A stretch of 40,433 nucleotides of DNA, taken from CAYYYP01 sp964475985. GTDB lineage: Bacteria > Bdellovibrionota > UBA1018 > CAYHWW01. A program made the translations under genes and the position numbers. Shown here in pieces: positions 1-7,810 of the stretch (its first letter is position 1; every line of letters starts with the position of its first letter). The notes beneath the pieces are model-generated. The model was not told the DNA's origin. It did no database searches and saw only the letters and a program-made list of their open reading frames with translations. Location: the NCBI GenBank assembly GCA_964475985.1, contig CAYYYP010000033.1:1-40433 (forward strand). The letters run 5' to 3'.

Positions 1-26
1 TATAAGTATTTTGATTAAGAGAAATG

Positions 27-50
27 AGAAGCAACGCTGACTTTGCTTCT
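27..50 (-). terminator. Possible terminator hairpin downstream of tRNA-Lys
   Basis: An 8-bp perfect inverted repeat (AGAAGCAA / TTGCTTCT) with an 8-base loop lies 16 bases past the 3' end of the tRNA, on the side where its transcript would end. The tail on the minus strand is only moderately T-rich, so a Rho-independent terminator is likely but not certain. Confidence 0.4.
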
Positions 51-66
51 AAAGAATTTTTTAAAA

Positions 67-142
67 TGGTGGATTCGGGGAGGGTCGAACTCCCGACCAA
101 TTGATTAAGAGTCAACTGCTCTACCGACTGAGCTACGAATCC
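67..142 (-). tRNA. tRNA-Lys (anticodon CUU)
   Basis: Read on the minus strand this is a complete cloverleaf. The 7-bp acceptor stem pairs GGATTCG with CGAATCC. The D-arm contains AGCTCAGTCGGTAGAGC, the anticodon loop is CTCTTAA with CTT in the anticodon position, and the T-arm contains GGTTCGA-like GAGTTCGACCCTC. The 3' CCA is encoded (67-69). It decodes AAG lysine codons. It stands alone in the window; the next gene upstream is divergent. Confidence 0.96.
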
Positions 143-153
143 ACCTATACAAA

Positions 154-187
154 AACTGAAGTGACAAAATTTCTTAACACTTCAGTT
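154..187. repeat. 10-bp inverted repeat just upstream of tRNA-Lys
   Basis: AACTGAAGTG (154-163) and CACTTCAGTT (178-187) form a perfect 10-bp inverted repeat around a 14-base spacer, ending 11 bases before the tRNA 5' end. On the minus strand the right arm runs into a short T-run, so it could be a terminator for something upstream. Nothing convincing is encoded on that side, so an operator-like site in the tRNA promoter region is the alternative. Confidence 0.4.
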
Positions 188-388
188 GGACAGTCGGATC
201 ATCGAATACCGAACTTGCATATTCTGTTCAAGGTTTTTCTCGGATTCATGGAAATTCCTTTGGGACATTCAGATCTTGGCGACAGCCCGCCTAAAACACA
301 TGTGTCATTAAAAACTCAATCATTTTAGTGATTATTTTAGTTCGGAATTTCCGACTTCCCGCTTACACTATTTAGAAGAGGGAAGTTT

Positions 389-1285
389 TTGCCCATGCAC
401 ACTACAACAATGATGAAAAAGAAGGGATTAGGAGTTTCGCAAACCGCCTTGATGGCTGCCGTGCTCTTAACCTTCGCCACCCTCAATCTCACCAACGTTT
501 TTCGCGCTTTTGCCACTACCTTCGCCAATCGACCTTTAGGCGCAGTGGTCAATGAAGCTCCCACCATTCTTCGGGGCAAAGTTTTGAACTCATATACCGA
601 CTGGGGCAAGGGTGCTCAGCTTCGTACGATTTTCACTTACACCGAACTTGAAGTGACGGAGAACCTCAAAGGTTCTGTGAACGAGAAACGTATCCTGCTG
701 CGACAGCCTGGCGGTGAAAAAGACGGCGTTGAACTTTCCGTTCCCGGCGCCGCAAGGTTTACTCAAGGCTCCGATATCGTCGTTACCTTAGGCGGCAAGG
801 ATTCCTCCGATACCGCCTATGACGTCCTGAACCTCACGGCCGGCAAATATGACGTCGTGCAGGAAAATGGCGAACCGGTTCTCGTGAACAGCCTAGGTGC
901 TGCAGAAATGTACGACCCATCCCACAAGGGCAGTCATGAAGGTTCCTATACGAGCAAAATTTCACTTTCGGAGTTCAAGCGCATCATCCATGGACAGAAC
1001 CAAGAACGCGCTCAACAAAACCAATTTGGAGCACCCGGTGCAACTCCTGGAAAAGCTGTAGTCCGTGAAGGTGGCGTAAGCCGTGATTCTTCTCCGGCCA
1101 TTGCGGTCAAATCTTCGGGAGAAGCCACCGAAGCTCAAGCGCCTGCTCGCGTAACCGCTTCGGATGCCGTTCAGGATCCGGACCGCGGCCGAGCTTGGGG
1201 CTACATTTTAGCCACCGTCTTTTTTGCGGCCGTAGGCGGTCTGATTTGGTTTTCATTTGGCGGAGGCCGCAATGATCAAAGCTAA
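389..1285 (+). CDS. Secreted/membrane-anchored protein partnered with a matrixin protease
   Basis: This 298-residue protein has no family I can name. An N-terminal hydrophobic segment (about residues 20-42, ending AFA) looks like a signal peptide or anchor. The middle is a beta-rich domain containing the motifs TYTELEVTENLKG, RQPGG and ARFTQGSDIVVTLG. A low-complexity Gly/Ala/Gln linker follows, then a C-terminal membrane helix (about 268-288) with the short tail GGGRNDQS. A GAGGG sequence at 378-382 sits 6 bases before the TTG at 389; the ATG at 395 is the alternative start. The gene overlaps the following metalloprotease by 14 bases, so the two are translated together. A cell-surface protein that works with or is processed by the protease is my inference. 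Confidence 0.75.
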   Translation: MPMHTTTMMKKKGLGVSQTALMAAVLLTFATLNLTNVFRAFATTFANRPLGAVVNEAPTILRGKVLNSYTDWGKGAQLRTIFTYTELEVTENLKGSVNEKRILLRQPGGEKDGVELSVPGAARFTQGSDIVVTLGGKDSSDTAYDVLNLTAGKYDVVQENGEPVLVNSLGAAEMYDPSHKGSHEGSYTSKISLSEFKRIIHGQNQERAQQNQFGAPGATPGKAVVREGGVSRDSSPAIAVKSSGEATEAQAPARVTASDAVQDPDRGRAWGYILATVFFAAVGGLIWFSFGGGRNDQS

Positions 1286-3203
1286 AATGAATCACCTTGC
1301 TAAAGCCCTCGTCCTTTTATCATTCCTTGCTTCCGGTAATGTTCTGGCTCACGTCCAAACCACCGACGCCGCTGGAAATTTAAAAAGATGGGCTAACCCA
1401 GCGCCGAGTTTTTTTGCCAATTATATAAACATAAACAGTTTATCTGCTTCGGATATCCGCACCGCCATCACCGATAGCTTAAGCCGTTGGAAGTACTTAG
1501 GTACGGCATCTATTTCCTTTGACTATTGGCAAGGCAGCACGACGGTAAGCCCAGAAGTTTCGTACAACGGCAGAAACACCATCTTTTTCCAATCGCAATC
1601 CTCCATGAACGTAGGATCTGGAGTGATTGGTGTCGCCTATACGTATTCCACTGGCCAGAATATCCTTGAAACCGACGTCATTCTCAATGACCGGGATTTT
1701 ACTTTCACTTCCGTTTCTACGGATACGACCAACGGAAACTTCAACTACAAAGTTTATTTAGAAAACGTGCTGACCCACGAGTTTGGTCACGCCTATGGTC
1801 TGTCCCATTCGAACATGATTAAATCCAGCATGATGTGGCAAGAAGGCAAAGGCCAAGCGAAGCCTTCTTGTGATGACGCCAATGGTATGGCCGCAATTTA
1901 CCCAAACACTGCCTACACCGGACAGTTAGGACAAATTTCTGGAATCATCGCCAGCGCAAACGGATTGAATGCCGTATTCGGCGCATATGTTCATGCGATT
2001 TCAAAACGCCGTGGTGTCACCGTGGCCACTGCCATCAGTGCAAATACCGGAGCTTTTACCCTGCAAAACTTAGAGCCCGGTGAATACAACATCATGGTTG
2101 AACCGTTTAAAAATATTCTAAATTCCCTATGCGGTGGTTCGGCTAGTGGTTGTTATTGGGGTACCTCAAATGCAGCTAGCGTTTGTTCCGGAAGTGCTTT
2201 TTCAAGATTTTTCCCAAGCACCGTGGCAGGTACGGCCAATTCTTACACCGTGAGTTCGGGTGCGGCGACAGGCACTGGAATCATCCGGGTTTCCTGCAGT
2301 GCAATGACTACGGCCGCGGCAAATGTGAGTGCGGTGAACTTTCCTAATCACGACGCAGTACTTTCCAATGCAAGCTCTGGTTCAGCGTCGGTCTACGGTT
2401 CTTTCTCTGGCGTAGCCGGCCTAGATTCTCATGCTTATCGCCTCACTAACGTTTCCGGCAATATTCGGGTGAAAGTACTTTCGCATAGCTTGTACTCACC
2501 AGCCGACGTGACCGTGAGCTTGCTCGACACGTCAGGCGCTTCCGTCGCAACGGAAAGTTTCAGCAACGTATTTCCAACTCCCGCGCCAGCCGCCGCTCCC
2601 TATCCCTTTATTGACTATGACAGCTCGGTTGCTTTCACTAACGCGCCGGCCGGCGATTACGTTGTGAAAATCAACTATGCTTCAAGCCTTCCATCTTCGG
2701 CTTTTCCTGGCCCATCCGGTCGGGACACGACGCCATTCTACCTTATGGTCGTAACTCTAAATGACGCGACTCCTGTGGTGCTGCGACCCGACAACGTTGC
2801 TTATTTGCCAGAAAATTCACGATGCGAAAGGCCCGATGATTTCCCAATCTACCCAGACAATGGGACGCCGTCGGCATTATCCTCGTCATCGGCTTCATCC
2901 TCTTCCAGTGGTGGCGGTGGCATTGATAATCCACTAAAAGGTGGTTGCGGCATTATCGCTGCGCGAGGTCTTGATCGCGTGTCGCCTGGAATCAAAGGAA
3001 ATGGAACGATGTCCCGTTTGTTTGAAGGATTCTGGCGTGGACGCAGTCTTTCAAAAGAAGGTGTTGTGCTTGAAGATGCGAAACTCATCTGGGCTGAAGT
3101 CCTAGATGAAATTTTATTTGCGATACAAAGCTTCATTTCCATGTGGGGCATATTCTTTGTGATGCTCGTAGCCCGCCTTGCCTTAAGACGTTTTGCTCGT
3201 TAG
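1272..3203 (+). CDS. Matrixin-like secreted zinc metalloprotease with C-terminal membrane anchor
   Basis: A 643-residue secreted protease. The signal peptide covers about residues 1-26 (ending NVLA). The catalytic zinc motif is HEFGHAYGLSH at residues 169-179, the HExxHxxGxxH pattern of M10 matrixins/metzincins, followed by a methionine in SSMMW as expected for a Met-turn. After the protease come a carboxypeptidase-regulatory-like beta domain (about 215-280) and a longer beta-rich region. Then follow a serine run and four glycines leading to GGCGII, and a C-terminal hydrophobic helix with the basic tail ARLALRRFAR. The start is ATG 1272, with GGAGG 5 bases upstream. The last part resembles a surface-sorting tail; the identity of any sorting enzyme is unknown. 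Confidence 0.88.
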   Translation: MIKAKMNHLAKALVLLSFLASGNVLAHVQTTDAAGNLKRWANPAPSFFANYININSLSASDIRTAITDSLSRWKYLGTASISFDYWQGSTTVSPEVSYNGRNTIFFQSQSSMNVGSGVIGVAYTYSTGQNILETDVILNDRDFTFTSVSTDTTNGNFNYKVYLENVLTHEFGHAYGLSHSNMIKSSMMWQEGKGQAKPSCDDANGMAAIYPNTAYTGQLGQISGIIASANGLNAVFGAYVHAISKRRGVTVATAISANTGAFTLQNLEPGEYNIMVEPFKNILNSLCGGSASGCYWGTSNAASVCSGSAFSRFFPSTVAGTANSYTVSSGAATGTGIIRVSCSAMTTAAANVSAVNFPNHDAVLSNASSGSASVYGSFSGVAGLDSHAYRLTNVSGNIRVKVLSHSLYSPADVTVSLLDTSGASVATESFSNVFPTPAPAAAPYPFIDYDSSVAFTNAPAGDYVVKINYASSLPSSAFPGPSGRDTTPFYLMVVTLNDATPVVLRPDNVAYLPENSRCERPDDFPIYPDNGTPSALSSSSASSSSSGGGGIDNPLKGGCGIIAARGLDRVSPGIKGNGTMSRLFEGFWRGRSLSKEGVVLEDAKLIWAEVLDEILFAIQSFISMWGIFFVMLVARLALRRFAR

Positions 3204-3215
3204 CATCTAAAGTGA

Positions 3216-3833
3216 ATGGATATTTGTCACTTGATGCAAGACCAAGCTCTATTGCGTCCTTTGCGGCGAGCGTCGCGTAGGGGATGTGTTCCATTCGGCA
3301 TGGCAGTCCTTGGTTTTTATTTTCTATTTTCGCCGGCCATTGGGTTTTCAGCAGCGCCACCGGCACCGCCAAAATTTGAAGCGGGAATGTCTAAAAAAGG
3401 ACGCTACGCCAAAGAAGGTTATTTTGTCGGTGGTCAAAAGAACATAAGTTCGGCTCGTCTCTTTGATATCAGGCGGGGGCCACAACCCCAAGGCGTTGAA
3501 AGAGTGGTATTTGACCTCGATGTTGCCGGAACCGCGGAAAAAAAAGGCAAAGCCCCATTTTTCCAGGTGAACCTTGAGGGCAAACAAAAGCGCGTCGTGG
3601 TCTCCATATGGGCCGACGTCACCTACGATCTCAGCATGGACCGAGTGAAAAAAGCTTTTGCAAAAAGCCGGTTCATCGACCAGGTGCAAGTCATTCCTCG
3701 AGTCGAGGATGGTTTAGCCATGGTAGAACTTGTACTTAAGCCTTCCAAAAAATCGCCCCAAGTCGAGGCATTTCATTTGATGCATCCGGCACGGATCATT
3801 CTAGATTTCACGGCCAACGGAGAAGAGATGTGA
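3216..3833 (+). CDS. AMIN-like periplasmic domain protein
   Basis: A 205-residue protein with a signal-type hydrophobic stretch (AVLGFYFLFSPAIGFSA, about residues 30-46), so it is exported. The remainder alternates short beta strands: an early VERVVFDLDV, then KRVVVSIWADV, VQVIPRV, and a terminal PARIILDF. This is the layout of AMIN domains, which bind peptidoglycan or outer-membrane partners in amidases and secretins. The start is uncertain: ATG 3216 gives a long basic leader, while ATG 3300 would put the signal peptide at the N-terminus. It lies 12 bases after the matrixin gene and overlaps the lipoprotein gene by one base (TGATG), so it belongs to the same envelope operon. Confidence 0.7.
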   Translation: MDICHLMQDQALLRPLRRASRRGCVPFGMAVLGFYFLFSPAIGFSAAPPAPPKFEAGMSKKGRYAKEGYFVGGQKNISSARLFDIRRGPQPQGVERVVFDLDVAGTAEKKGKAPFFQVNLEGKQKRVVVSIWADVTYDLSMDRVKKAFAKSRFIDQVQVIPRVEDGLAMVELVLKPSKKSPQVEAFHLMHPARIILDFTANGEEM

Positions 3834-4348
3834 TGAGATTTTTAACCAAAGTTGCCTTTTCACTAATGGGTATAAGCCTCACGACTTGCGGCGTTTCGTT
3901 CTTTTCCGGGTGCTCTTCAGGACCTGAAATGAAAAAACAAGAGTTTGCCGACGTTCAAACGAGCAAGGTATTGGAGTACGATTATGAGCAAGTTTGGAAG
4001 GGCGTCAAAACAGCGTTAGCGGAGTACCATTTGAAAGAGATGTCCTCCGAGGATGGCAAAATCTCAACGGATTGGGTTTATAGTACGTCTAGCGATAAGT
4101 ACATTTCAGTGAAGGTAAACCAGCAGCCCCGACGGAAATACCTACAAGGCCGCTATCGCTTTCACGTTAGCGCTAAAAAACAAATCATTGGCGTTCTCGT
4201 TAGCGTTACAATGGACGAAGAGATTGAAAAACTCTCCCAAGAGGGCGCATTTCAGAGTTGGAAAAGTGTAGACAACCTAGATACGAAACGAGCCCATGAA
4301 GTGCTTGAGAAAATCGAGATTAAAACGCAGGAAATGAGCGGTCGTTAA
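3833..4348 (+). CDS. Outer-membrane-type lipoprotein, BamC/NlpB-like
   Basis: A 171-residue lipoprotein. After a hydrophobic leader the lipobox FSGC places the lipidated cysteine at residue 27. The mature part begins with a polar stretch, then has an alpha/beta domain with SKVLEYDYEQVWKGVKTAL, KISTDWVY and RYRFHVSAKK. This alternation resembles the helix-grip modules of BamC-like lipoproteins, but I would not name it as BamC without a profile search. ATG 3833 shares its first base with the previous stop, and GGAGAAGAG lies just upstream. A GTG at 3830 is also in frame. It is the last gene of the operon and converges on rpoZ with 12 bases between. Confidence 0.75.
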   Translation: MRFLTKVAFSLMGISLTTCGVSFFSGCSSGPEMKKQEFADVQTSKVLEYDYEQVWKGVKTALAEYHLKEMSSEDGKISTDWVYSTSSDKYISVKVNQQPRRKYLQGRYRFHVSAKKQIIGVLVSVTMDEEIEKLSQEGAFQSWKSVDNLDTKRAHEVLEKIEIKTQEMSGR

Positions 4349-4360
4349 CCTAGATCGACA

Positions 4361-4576
4361 CTAGATCAGGTTCTCGAATTGCTTGTCGTCATCGTACTGA
4401 ATGGCGATGTGCCCTTCAGCGATTTCCCTAAGGGATGTAACGATTTCCTTGTTCTTACAAGCAACGGTTTTGCTGCTTCCAGCATACAATTGGCGAGCAC
4501 GGGCAGCAGTGACGTGTACTAGTTCGTACATATTATAAACATGGTCTAAACAATCTTCGATAGTAATACGTGCCAT
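4361..4576 (-). CDS. rpoZ: RNA polymerase omega subunit
   Basis: A 71-residue protein starting MARITIEDC and carrying the omega core: VHVTAARARQL aligns with the ARRARQ region of E. coli RpoZ, and IVTSLREIAEGHI with its ALREIEEG. Omega binds the beta-prime C-terminus and helps RNA polymerase assembly. It is shorter than E. coli omega (91 residues) because the C-terminal tail is missing, which is usual outside gammaproteobacteria. An AGGAG sequence precedes the ATG. It follows the acyl-CoA ligase gene by 30 bases and is probably cotranscribed with it. Confidence 0.92.
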   Translation of the reverse strand: MARITIEDCLDHVYNMYELVHVTAARARQLYAGSSKTVACKNKEIVTSLREIAEGHIAIQYDDDKQFENLI

Positions 4577-4606
4577 AAAAATTACTCCTGCCGACTTTAA
4601 GCTCTG

Positions 4607-6457
4607 TTAAGAGAGTTCTCCCTTACCATAAAGGTCATCGATGAGGGATTTATATTTTTTCGTCACAAAGGCCCTTTTGACCTTGAGCGAAGGGGTCAAT
4701 TCACCGGTTTGAACCGAGAAATCCTCGGTCAGGATGCTAAACCGTTTGATGCTTTCAAAGGTCGCAAGCTGTTGGTTCACGTTATCGATGGCCCTTTGCG
4801 CTAGTTTTAGGATTTTTTCATTCCTGACTAGCCCAGAGTACTCGCTAAAAAGAATATTATTCTCGCGCGCGTATTTGATGACATCCTCACGCTCAAGCAC
4901 CAGCAAAGTCGCTAGGTAGTTCCTGCGATCCCCGACCACAACCGCTTGGCTTATGAAACGTTGAGTCTTCAGCAAGTTTTCAAGCTTCTGAGGAGCGATA
5001 TTTTTTCCACCCGAAGTGATAATGAGGTCCTTTTTTCGATCTGTGATTTTGACATAACCATCATCATCGATGGTGCCGATATCGCCGGTGCAAAACCAAC
5101 CGTCCGACAGGGCTTCCGCGGTAGCTTCGGGATTTTTGAAGTATTCTCGGAAGACCTTGCGGCTGCGTACGAGGATCTCACCATCCTTTGCGATTTTAAG
5201 GGTAACTTCGGGCAAGGGTTTGCCGATGGTACCAAAGCGGTAGTTGTCGGGAGTATTCAGGGTTACGGGGGCGCACGTTTCCGTCAGGCCATAACCTTCA
5301 AGGATAGTCATACCAACGGTCTGCATGAACTCGGCGATTTCCTTTGGCAAGGGCGCTCCGCCTGCGATGCAATAACGGATACGACCGCCAAATTTTTGAT
5401 GAATCTTTGAGAATACAAGTTTCTTGGCTACCTCGTAACTCATTTTATCAACTAGGTGCGGCGCTTTACCCTTCCAGATTTTTCCGTAATAGGCCCGTCC
5501 AGAAGCTACCGCCCACTTAAATATTTTTTGTTTTAGAGCACTGCCTTCATGGGCGGTGGTGGTGATTTTATTGTAGGCTTTTTCAAAAATACGTGGCACC
5601 GCGAAGAGCAGAGTAGGTTTTGCTTCGGCAATGTTGAAAAAAAGTTTATCAATGCTCTCGGCGTAATAAACCCGCCAGCCGAAATGGTATACGAGCATGC
5701 TCTCAACTTTTCCAAAGATATGGGAAATTGGTAGGAACGAAAGCATAACGTCCTGATCGCTAACGTGGGCGCTGATGACTTTTTGCACGTCTTCTAAAAT
5801 GGAGGAGAGGTTATCAAAAGTGAGGACCACGCCTTTAGGTAATCCCGTCGTGCCCGATGTGTAACAAATGGTGAGGATATCCTCGGGTTTGGCCTGCTTA
5901 AGGTTGTCTTCAAAAGCTGACCCCTTACGCTCAAGGTCTCGCTTGCCCAGTTGTTTCAGCGCCTCAAGGGAAAGCACATCTTTGGATTGAGCTAACGCCG
6001 CATTCACTTGGGGTTCAAAAACGACAATGTGGGAAACCCCGGGCAGTTCCTTGCGGATCTCTAAAACTTTTTGCAATTGTTTATCATCTTCAACAAAAAC
6101 TATTTTGGCTTCGGAATGGTTGATGATGTACGCGGTATCCTGCGCCGTGTTGGAAGCGTAGATGGGCACGGTGATGGCCCGAGCGCCCAAGGTTGCCATG
6201 TCGGCCGCGGCCCACTCAAGGCGAGTGTTGGAAATGATGCAGACTTTATCTTGTGGCTTAAGGCCTAGACTCATGAGGCCTAGGGAAAGAAGTTGCACTG
6301 ACTCGTAATAGGTACGCCAGCTGATGCCCGAGTATTGACCGCCCTGCTTTTGAAAAAAAACTTCCCGCACCGGATGCTTTTTTACTTTTTCCAAAAAGAG
6401 CTGGGTTACGGGCGGAAATGCCGAATCCGAAACTTTTTGCACTGGTTTTTGCGTCAT
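4607..6457 (-). CDS. Long-chain fatty-acid-CoA ligase (AMP-forming)
   Basis: A 616-residue enzyme of the adenylate-forming superfamily, activating fatty acids to acyl-CoA through an acyl-adenylate. The P-loop-like motif YTSGTTGLPKG is at about residues 199-209. Further motifs are GGAPLPKE, EGYGLTETCAP (adenine/AMP binding), GWFCTGDIG, and the hinge DRKKDLIITSGGKNIAP with the catalytic-lysine C-domain. Length and the long insert before the C-domain fit the long-chain (FadD15/ACSL) subgroup. Start: ATG 6457 is preceded by GAGGGG at an 8-base spacing; an in-frame GTG at 6517 would add 20 residues. A sigma-70-like promoter lies at 6534-6562. A FadL-type porin is encoded nearby, so the pair may import and activate fatty acids. 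Confidence 0.93.
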   Translation of the reverse strand: MTQKPVQKVSDSAFPPVTQLFLEKVKKHPVREVFFQKQGGQYSGISWRTYYESVQLLSLGLMSLGLKPQDKVCIISNTRLEWAAADMATLGARAITVPIYASNTAQDTAYIINHSEAKIVFVEDDKQLQKVLEIRKELPGVSHIVVFEPQVNAALAQSKDVLSLEALKQLGKRDLERKGSAFEDNLKQAKPEDILTICYTSGTTGLPKGVVLTFDNLSSILEDVQKVISAHVSDQDVMLSFLPISHIFGKVESMLVYHFGWRVYYAESIDKLFFNIAEAKPTLLFAVPRIFEKAYNKITTTAHEGSALKQKIFKWAVASGRAYYGKIWKGKAPHLVDKMSYEVAKKLVFSKIHQKFGGRIRYCIAGGAPLPKEIAEFMQTVGMTILEGYGLTETCAPVTLNTPDNYRFGTIGKPLPEVTLKIAKDGEILVRSRKVFREYFKNPEATAEALSDGWFCTGDIGTIDDDGYVKITDRKKDLIITSGGKNIAPQKLENLLKTQRFISQAVVVGDRRNYLATLLVLEREDVIKYARENNILFSEYSGLVRNEKILKLAQRAIDNVNQQLATFESIKRFSILTEDFSVQTGELTPSLKVKRAFVTKKYKSLIDDLYGKGELS

Positions 6458-6533
6458 ACGTTCAGCCCCTCGTTGAGATTCCTTCCGAAAGTCCTCGTGA
6501 AGTTTTTTTTGCAGCACAGCTTACCCCCAGGGA

Positions 6534-6562
6534 ATCATTGAACGCAGCGGGAGGCTTGTCAA
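6534..6562 (-). promoter_or_regulatory. Sigma-70-like promoter for the acyl-CoA ligase gene
   Basis: On the minus strand there is a perfect -35 hexamer TTGACA (6557-6562), a 17-base spacer and a -10-like AATGAT (6534-6539, four of six matches). Transcription would start near 6527, about 70 bases before the chosen ATG. It lies in the 126-base gap after smpB, so the ligase and rpoZ can be expressed apart from the upstream genes. Confidence 0.55.
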
Positions 6563-6583
6563 TCTGGAGGGTTTCAAGCGCGT

Positions 6584-7030
6584 TTAAAAACGCTGTTTTT
6601 TCAAGACGCCGGCGATCTCGCGTTTTGCGTCCCGCTCTTTGATGTCCTGCCGCTTATCGCCCTTATCTTTGCCCTTGGCCAAGGCCAGTTCCACCTTCAC
6701 ATTGCCCTTTTTCCAATAGAGCTGTACGGGAACGAGTGTCTGCCCCTTTTCAATAATCGCGGCGCTAAGTTTGCGGATTTCAGCTTTGTGCAACAATAGT
6801 TTTCGTTTGCGTAAGGGAACATGATTGCTGCGATTGCCATGGGAGTAGGGCGCAATGTGCATCTGAATGAGATAGAGTTCGGAGTTTTCAAAAATCGCAT
6901 AGGCGTCATTGATATGCACTTCACCTTTGCGGATGCTCTTCACTTCCGTGCCCGTCAGTACGATGCCGGCTTCCTGGCGCTCCATGAGATGGTAATTTCG
7001 CGAGGCGTTTTTATTCGAACAGATGGACAT
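6584..7030 (-). CDS. smpB: SsrA-binding protein SmpB
   Basis: A 148-residue protein that binds tmRNA and delivers it to stalled ribosomes for trans-translation. Diagnostic segments are EAGIVLTGTEVKSIRKG near the N-terminus, LYLIQMHIAPYSHGN, RKRKLLLHKAEI and LVPVQLYWKKGNVKVELALAKGK, ending in the basic tail that enters the mRNA channel (DKRQDIKERDAKREI). ATG 7030 gives the usual SmpB N-terminus; a TTG at 7039 is in frame but has no better ribosome-binding site. The gene lies 38 bases after the DUF502 gene. The tmRNA gene itself is not in this window. Confidence 0.96.
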   Translation of the reverse strand: MSICSNKNASRNYHLMERQEAGIVLTGTEVKSIRKGEVHINDAYAIFENSELYLIQMHIAPYSHGNRSNHVPLRKRKLLLHKAEIRKLSAAIIEKGQTLVPVQLYWKKGNVKVELALAKGKDKGDKRQDIKERDAKREIAGVLKKQRF

Positions 7031-7068
7031 GCTGCACAAATACCGCGATTAAGGACTGAAAACACGCG

Positions 7069-7743
7069 TTAATGAATCATGCCCATGGAAATGATCTGTT
7101 TTAAGGCCTCTTCTACGGAAAGGTCCACTTCCTGTACGTCTTTTTCTGGAATGGACAGAAAAAATCCGGAAGTTGGATTGGGTGTAGTGGGTACAAAAAC
7201 GTTCAAAAAACGTTCTTTGGAAGGGGAGCTAGGGACAGGGTCATTGGAGAGTGGCAATCCCATGCGCTCGCCAGTCACTAGGGCCAGAGCGTAGATGCCA
7301 GCGCGTGGGTATTCGATAATGACCACGCGACGGAAGTTTCTGGAAGACCCAGCGCCACCAAAGGTTTCTAGAAGTTGGTCCAAGGTTGAATAAACGGTAC
7401 TCAAAACCGGGATGCGCTTCATGAATCTCTCGAGGGCCTGTAAAATGCGCTGACCTAAAATGTGGCGAGAAATGTAACCCACGGCGGCAACGAAAAGAAT
7501 GATCAAAGTTAAAAGCAAAAGGGTAGTGCACGCGCTGATGAAATAATGCAGCGCAAGGTTGAGCGGGGTCGAAAAATCATTGAGGTCCAAAAAGTAATGG
7601 GGATCCAAACTTTCGGGGACCAGGCCCTTGAGAGAATAAATTTTTCTCCACATCCAAACCAATATCCAGATGACGGCCGCAAGCGGAGTGAGGGCCAGCA
7701 ATCCTGAGACAAGATTTGTCTTAAACTTTGAAAAAAAAGACAT
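7069..7743 (-). CDS. DUF502 family integral membrane protein
   Basis: A 224-residue protein with two membrane helices, at about 10-32 (SGLLALTPLAAVIWILVWMW) and 65-92 (FISACTTLLLLTLIILFVAAVGY). A cytoplasmic domain follows with RIPVLSTVYSTLDQLLETF, VVIIEYPRAGIYALALVTG and VFVPTTPNPTSGFFL. These are the hallmarks of the DUF502 family, which is widespread in proteobacteria and has no established biochemical function. The ATG at 7743 is chosen; an in-frame GTG at 7758 adds five residues. No clear Shine-Dalgarno is visible. It is followed closely by smpB in the same orientation. Confidence 0.88.
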   Translation of the reverse strand: MSFFSKFKTNLVSGLLALTPLAAVIWILVWMWRKIYSLKGLVPESLDPHYFLDLNDFSTPLNLALHYFISACTTLLLLTLIILFVAAVGYISRHILGQRILQALERFMKRIPVLSTVYSTLDQLLETFGGAGSSRNFRRVVIIEYPRAGIYALALVTGERMGLPLSNDPVPSSPSKERFLNVFVPTTPNPTSGFFLSIPEKDVQEVDLSVEEALKQIISMGMIH

Positions 7744-7810
7744 GCCGTAGCTATACACAGAAAAAGTCTGTTCTTCCTAGGAATTCTGAAGGGAATTCTA
7801 CGAGCGGAAG

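Noticed and set aside
342..354. Short palindrome TCGGAA-T-TTCCGA upstream of the first gene
   Set aside because: Six-bp arms are expected by chance in a region of this size and nothing else supports an operator.
67..388. tRNA-Lys as an integration site for a mobile island
   Set aside because: No integrase, direct repeat of the tRNA 3' end or phage gene is seen in the window.
4946..5410. A 154-codon plus-strand frame
   Set aside because: It lies fully inside the acyl-CoA ligase gene on the opposite strand, whose motifs are clear.
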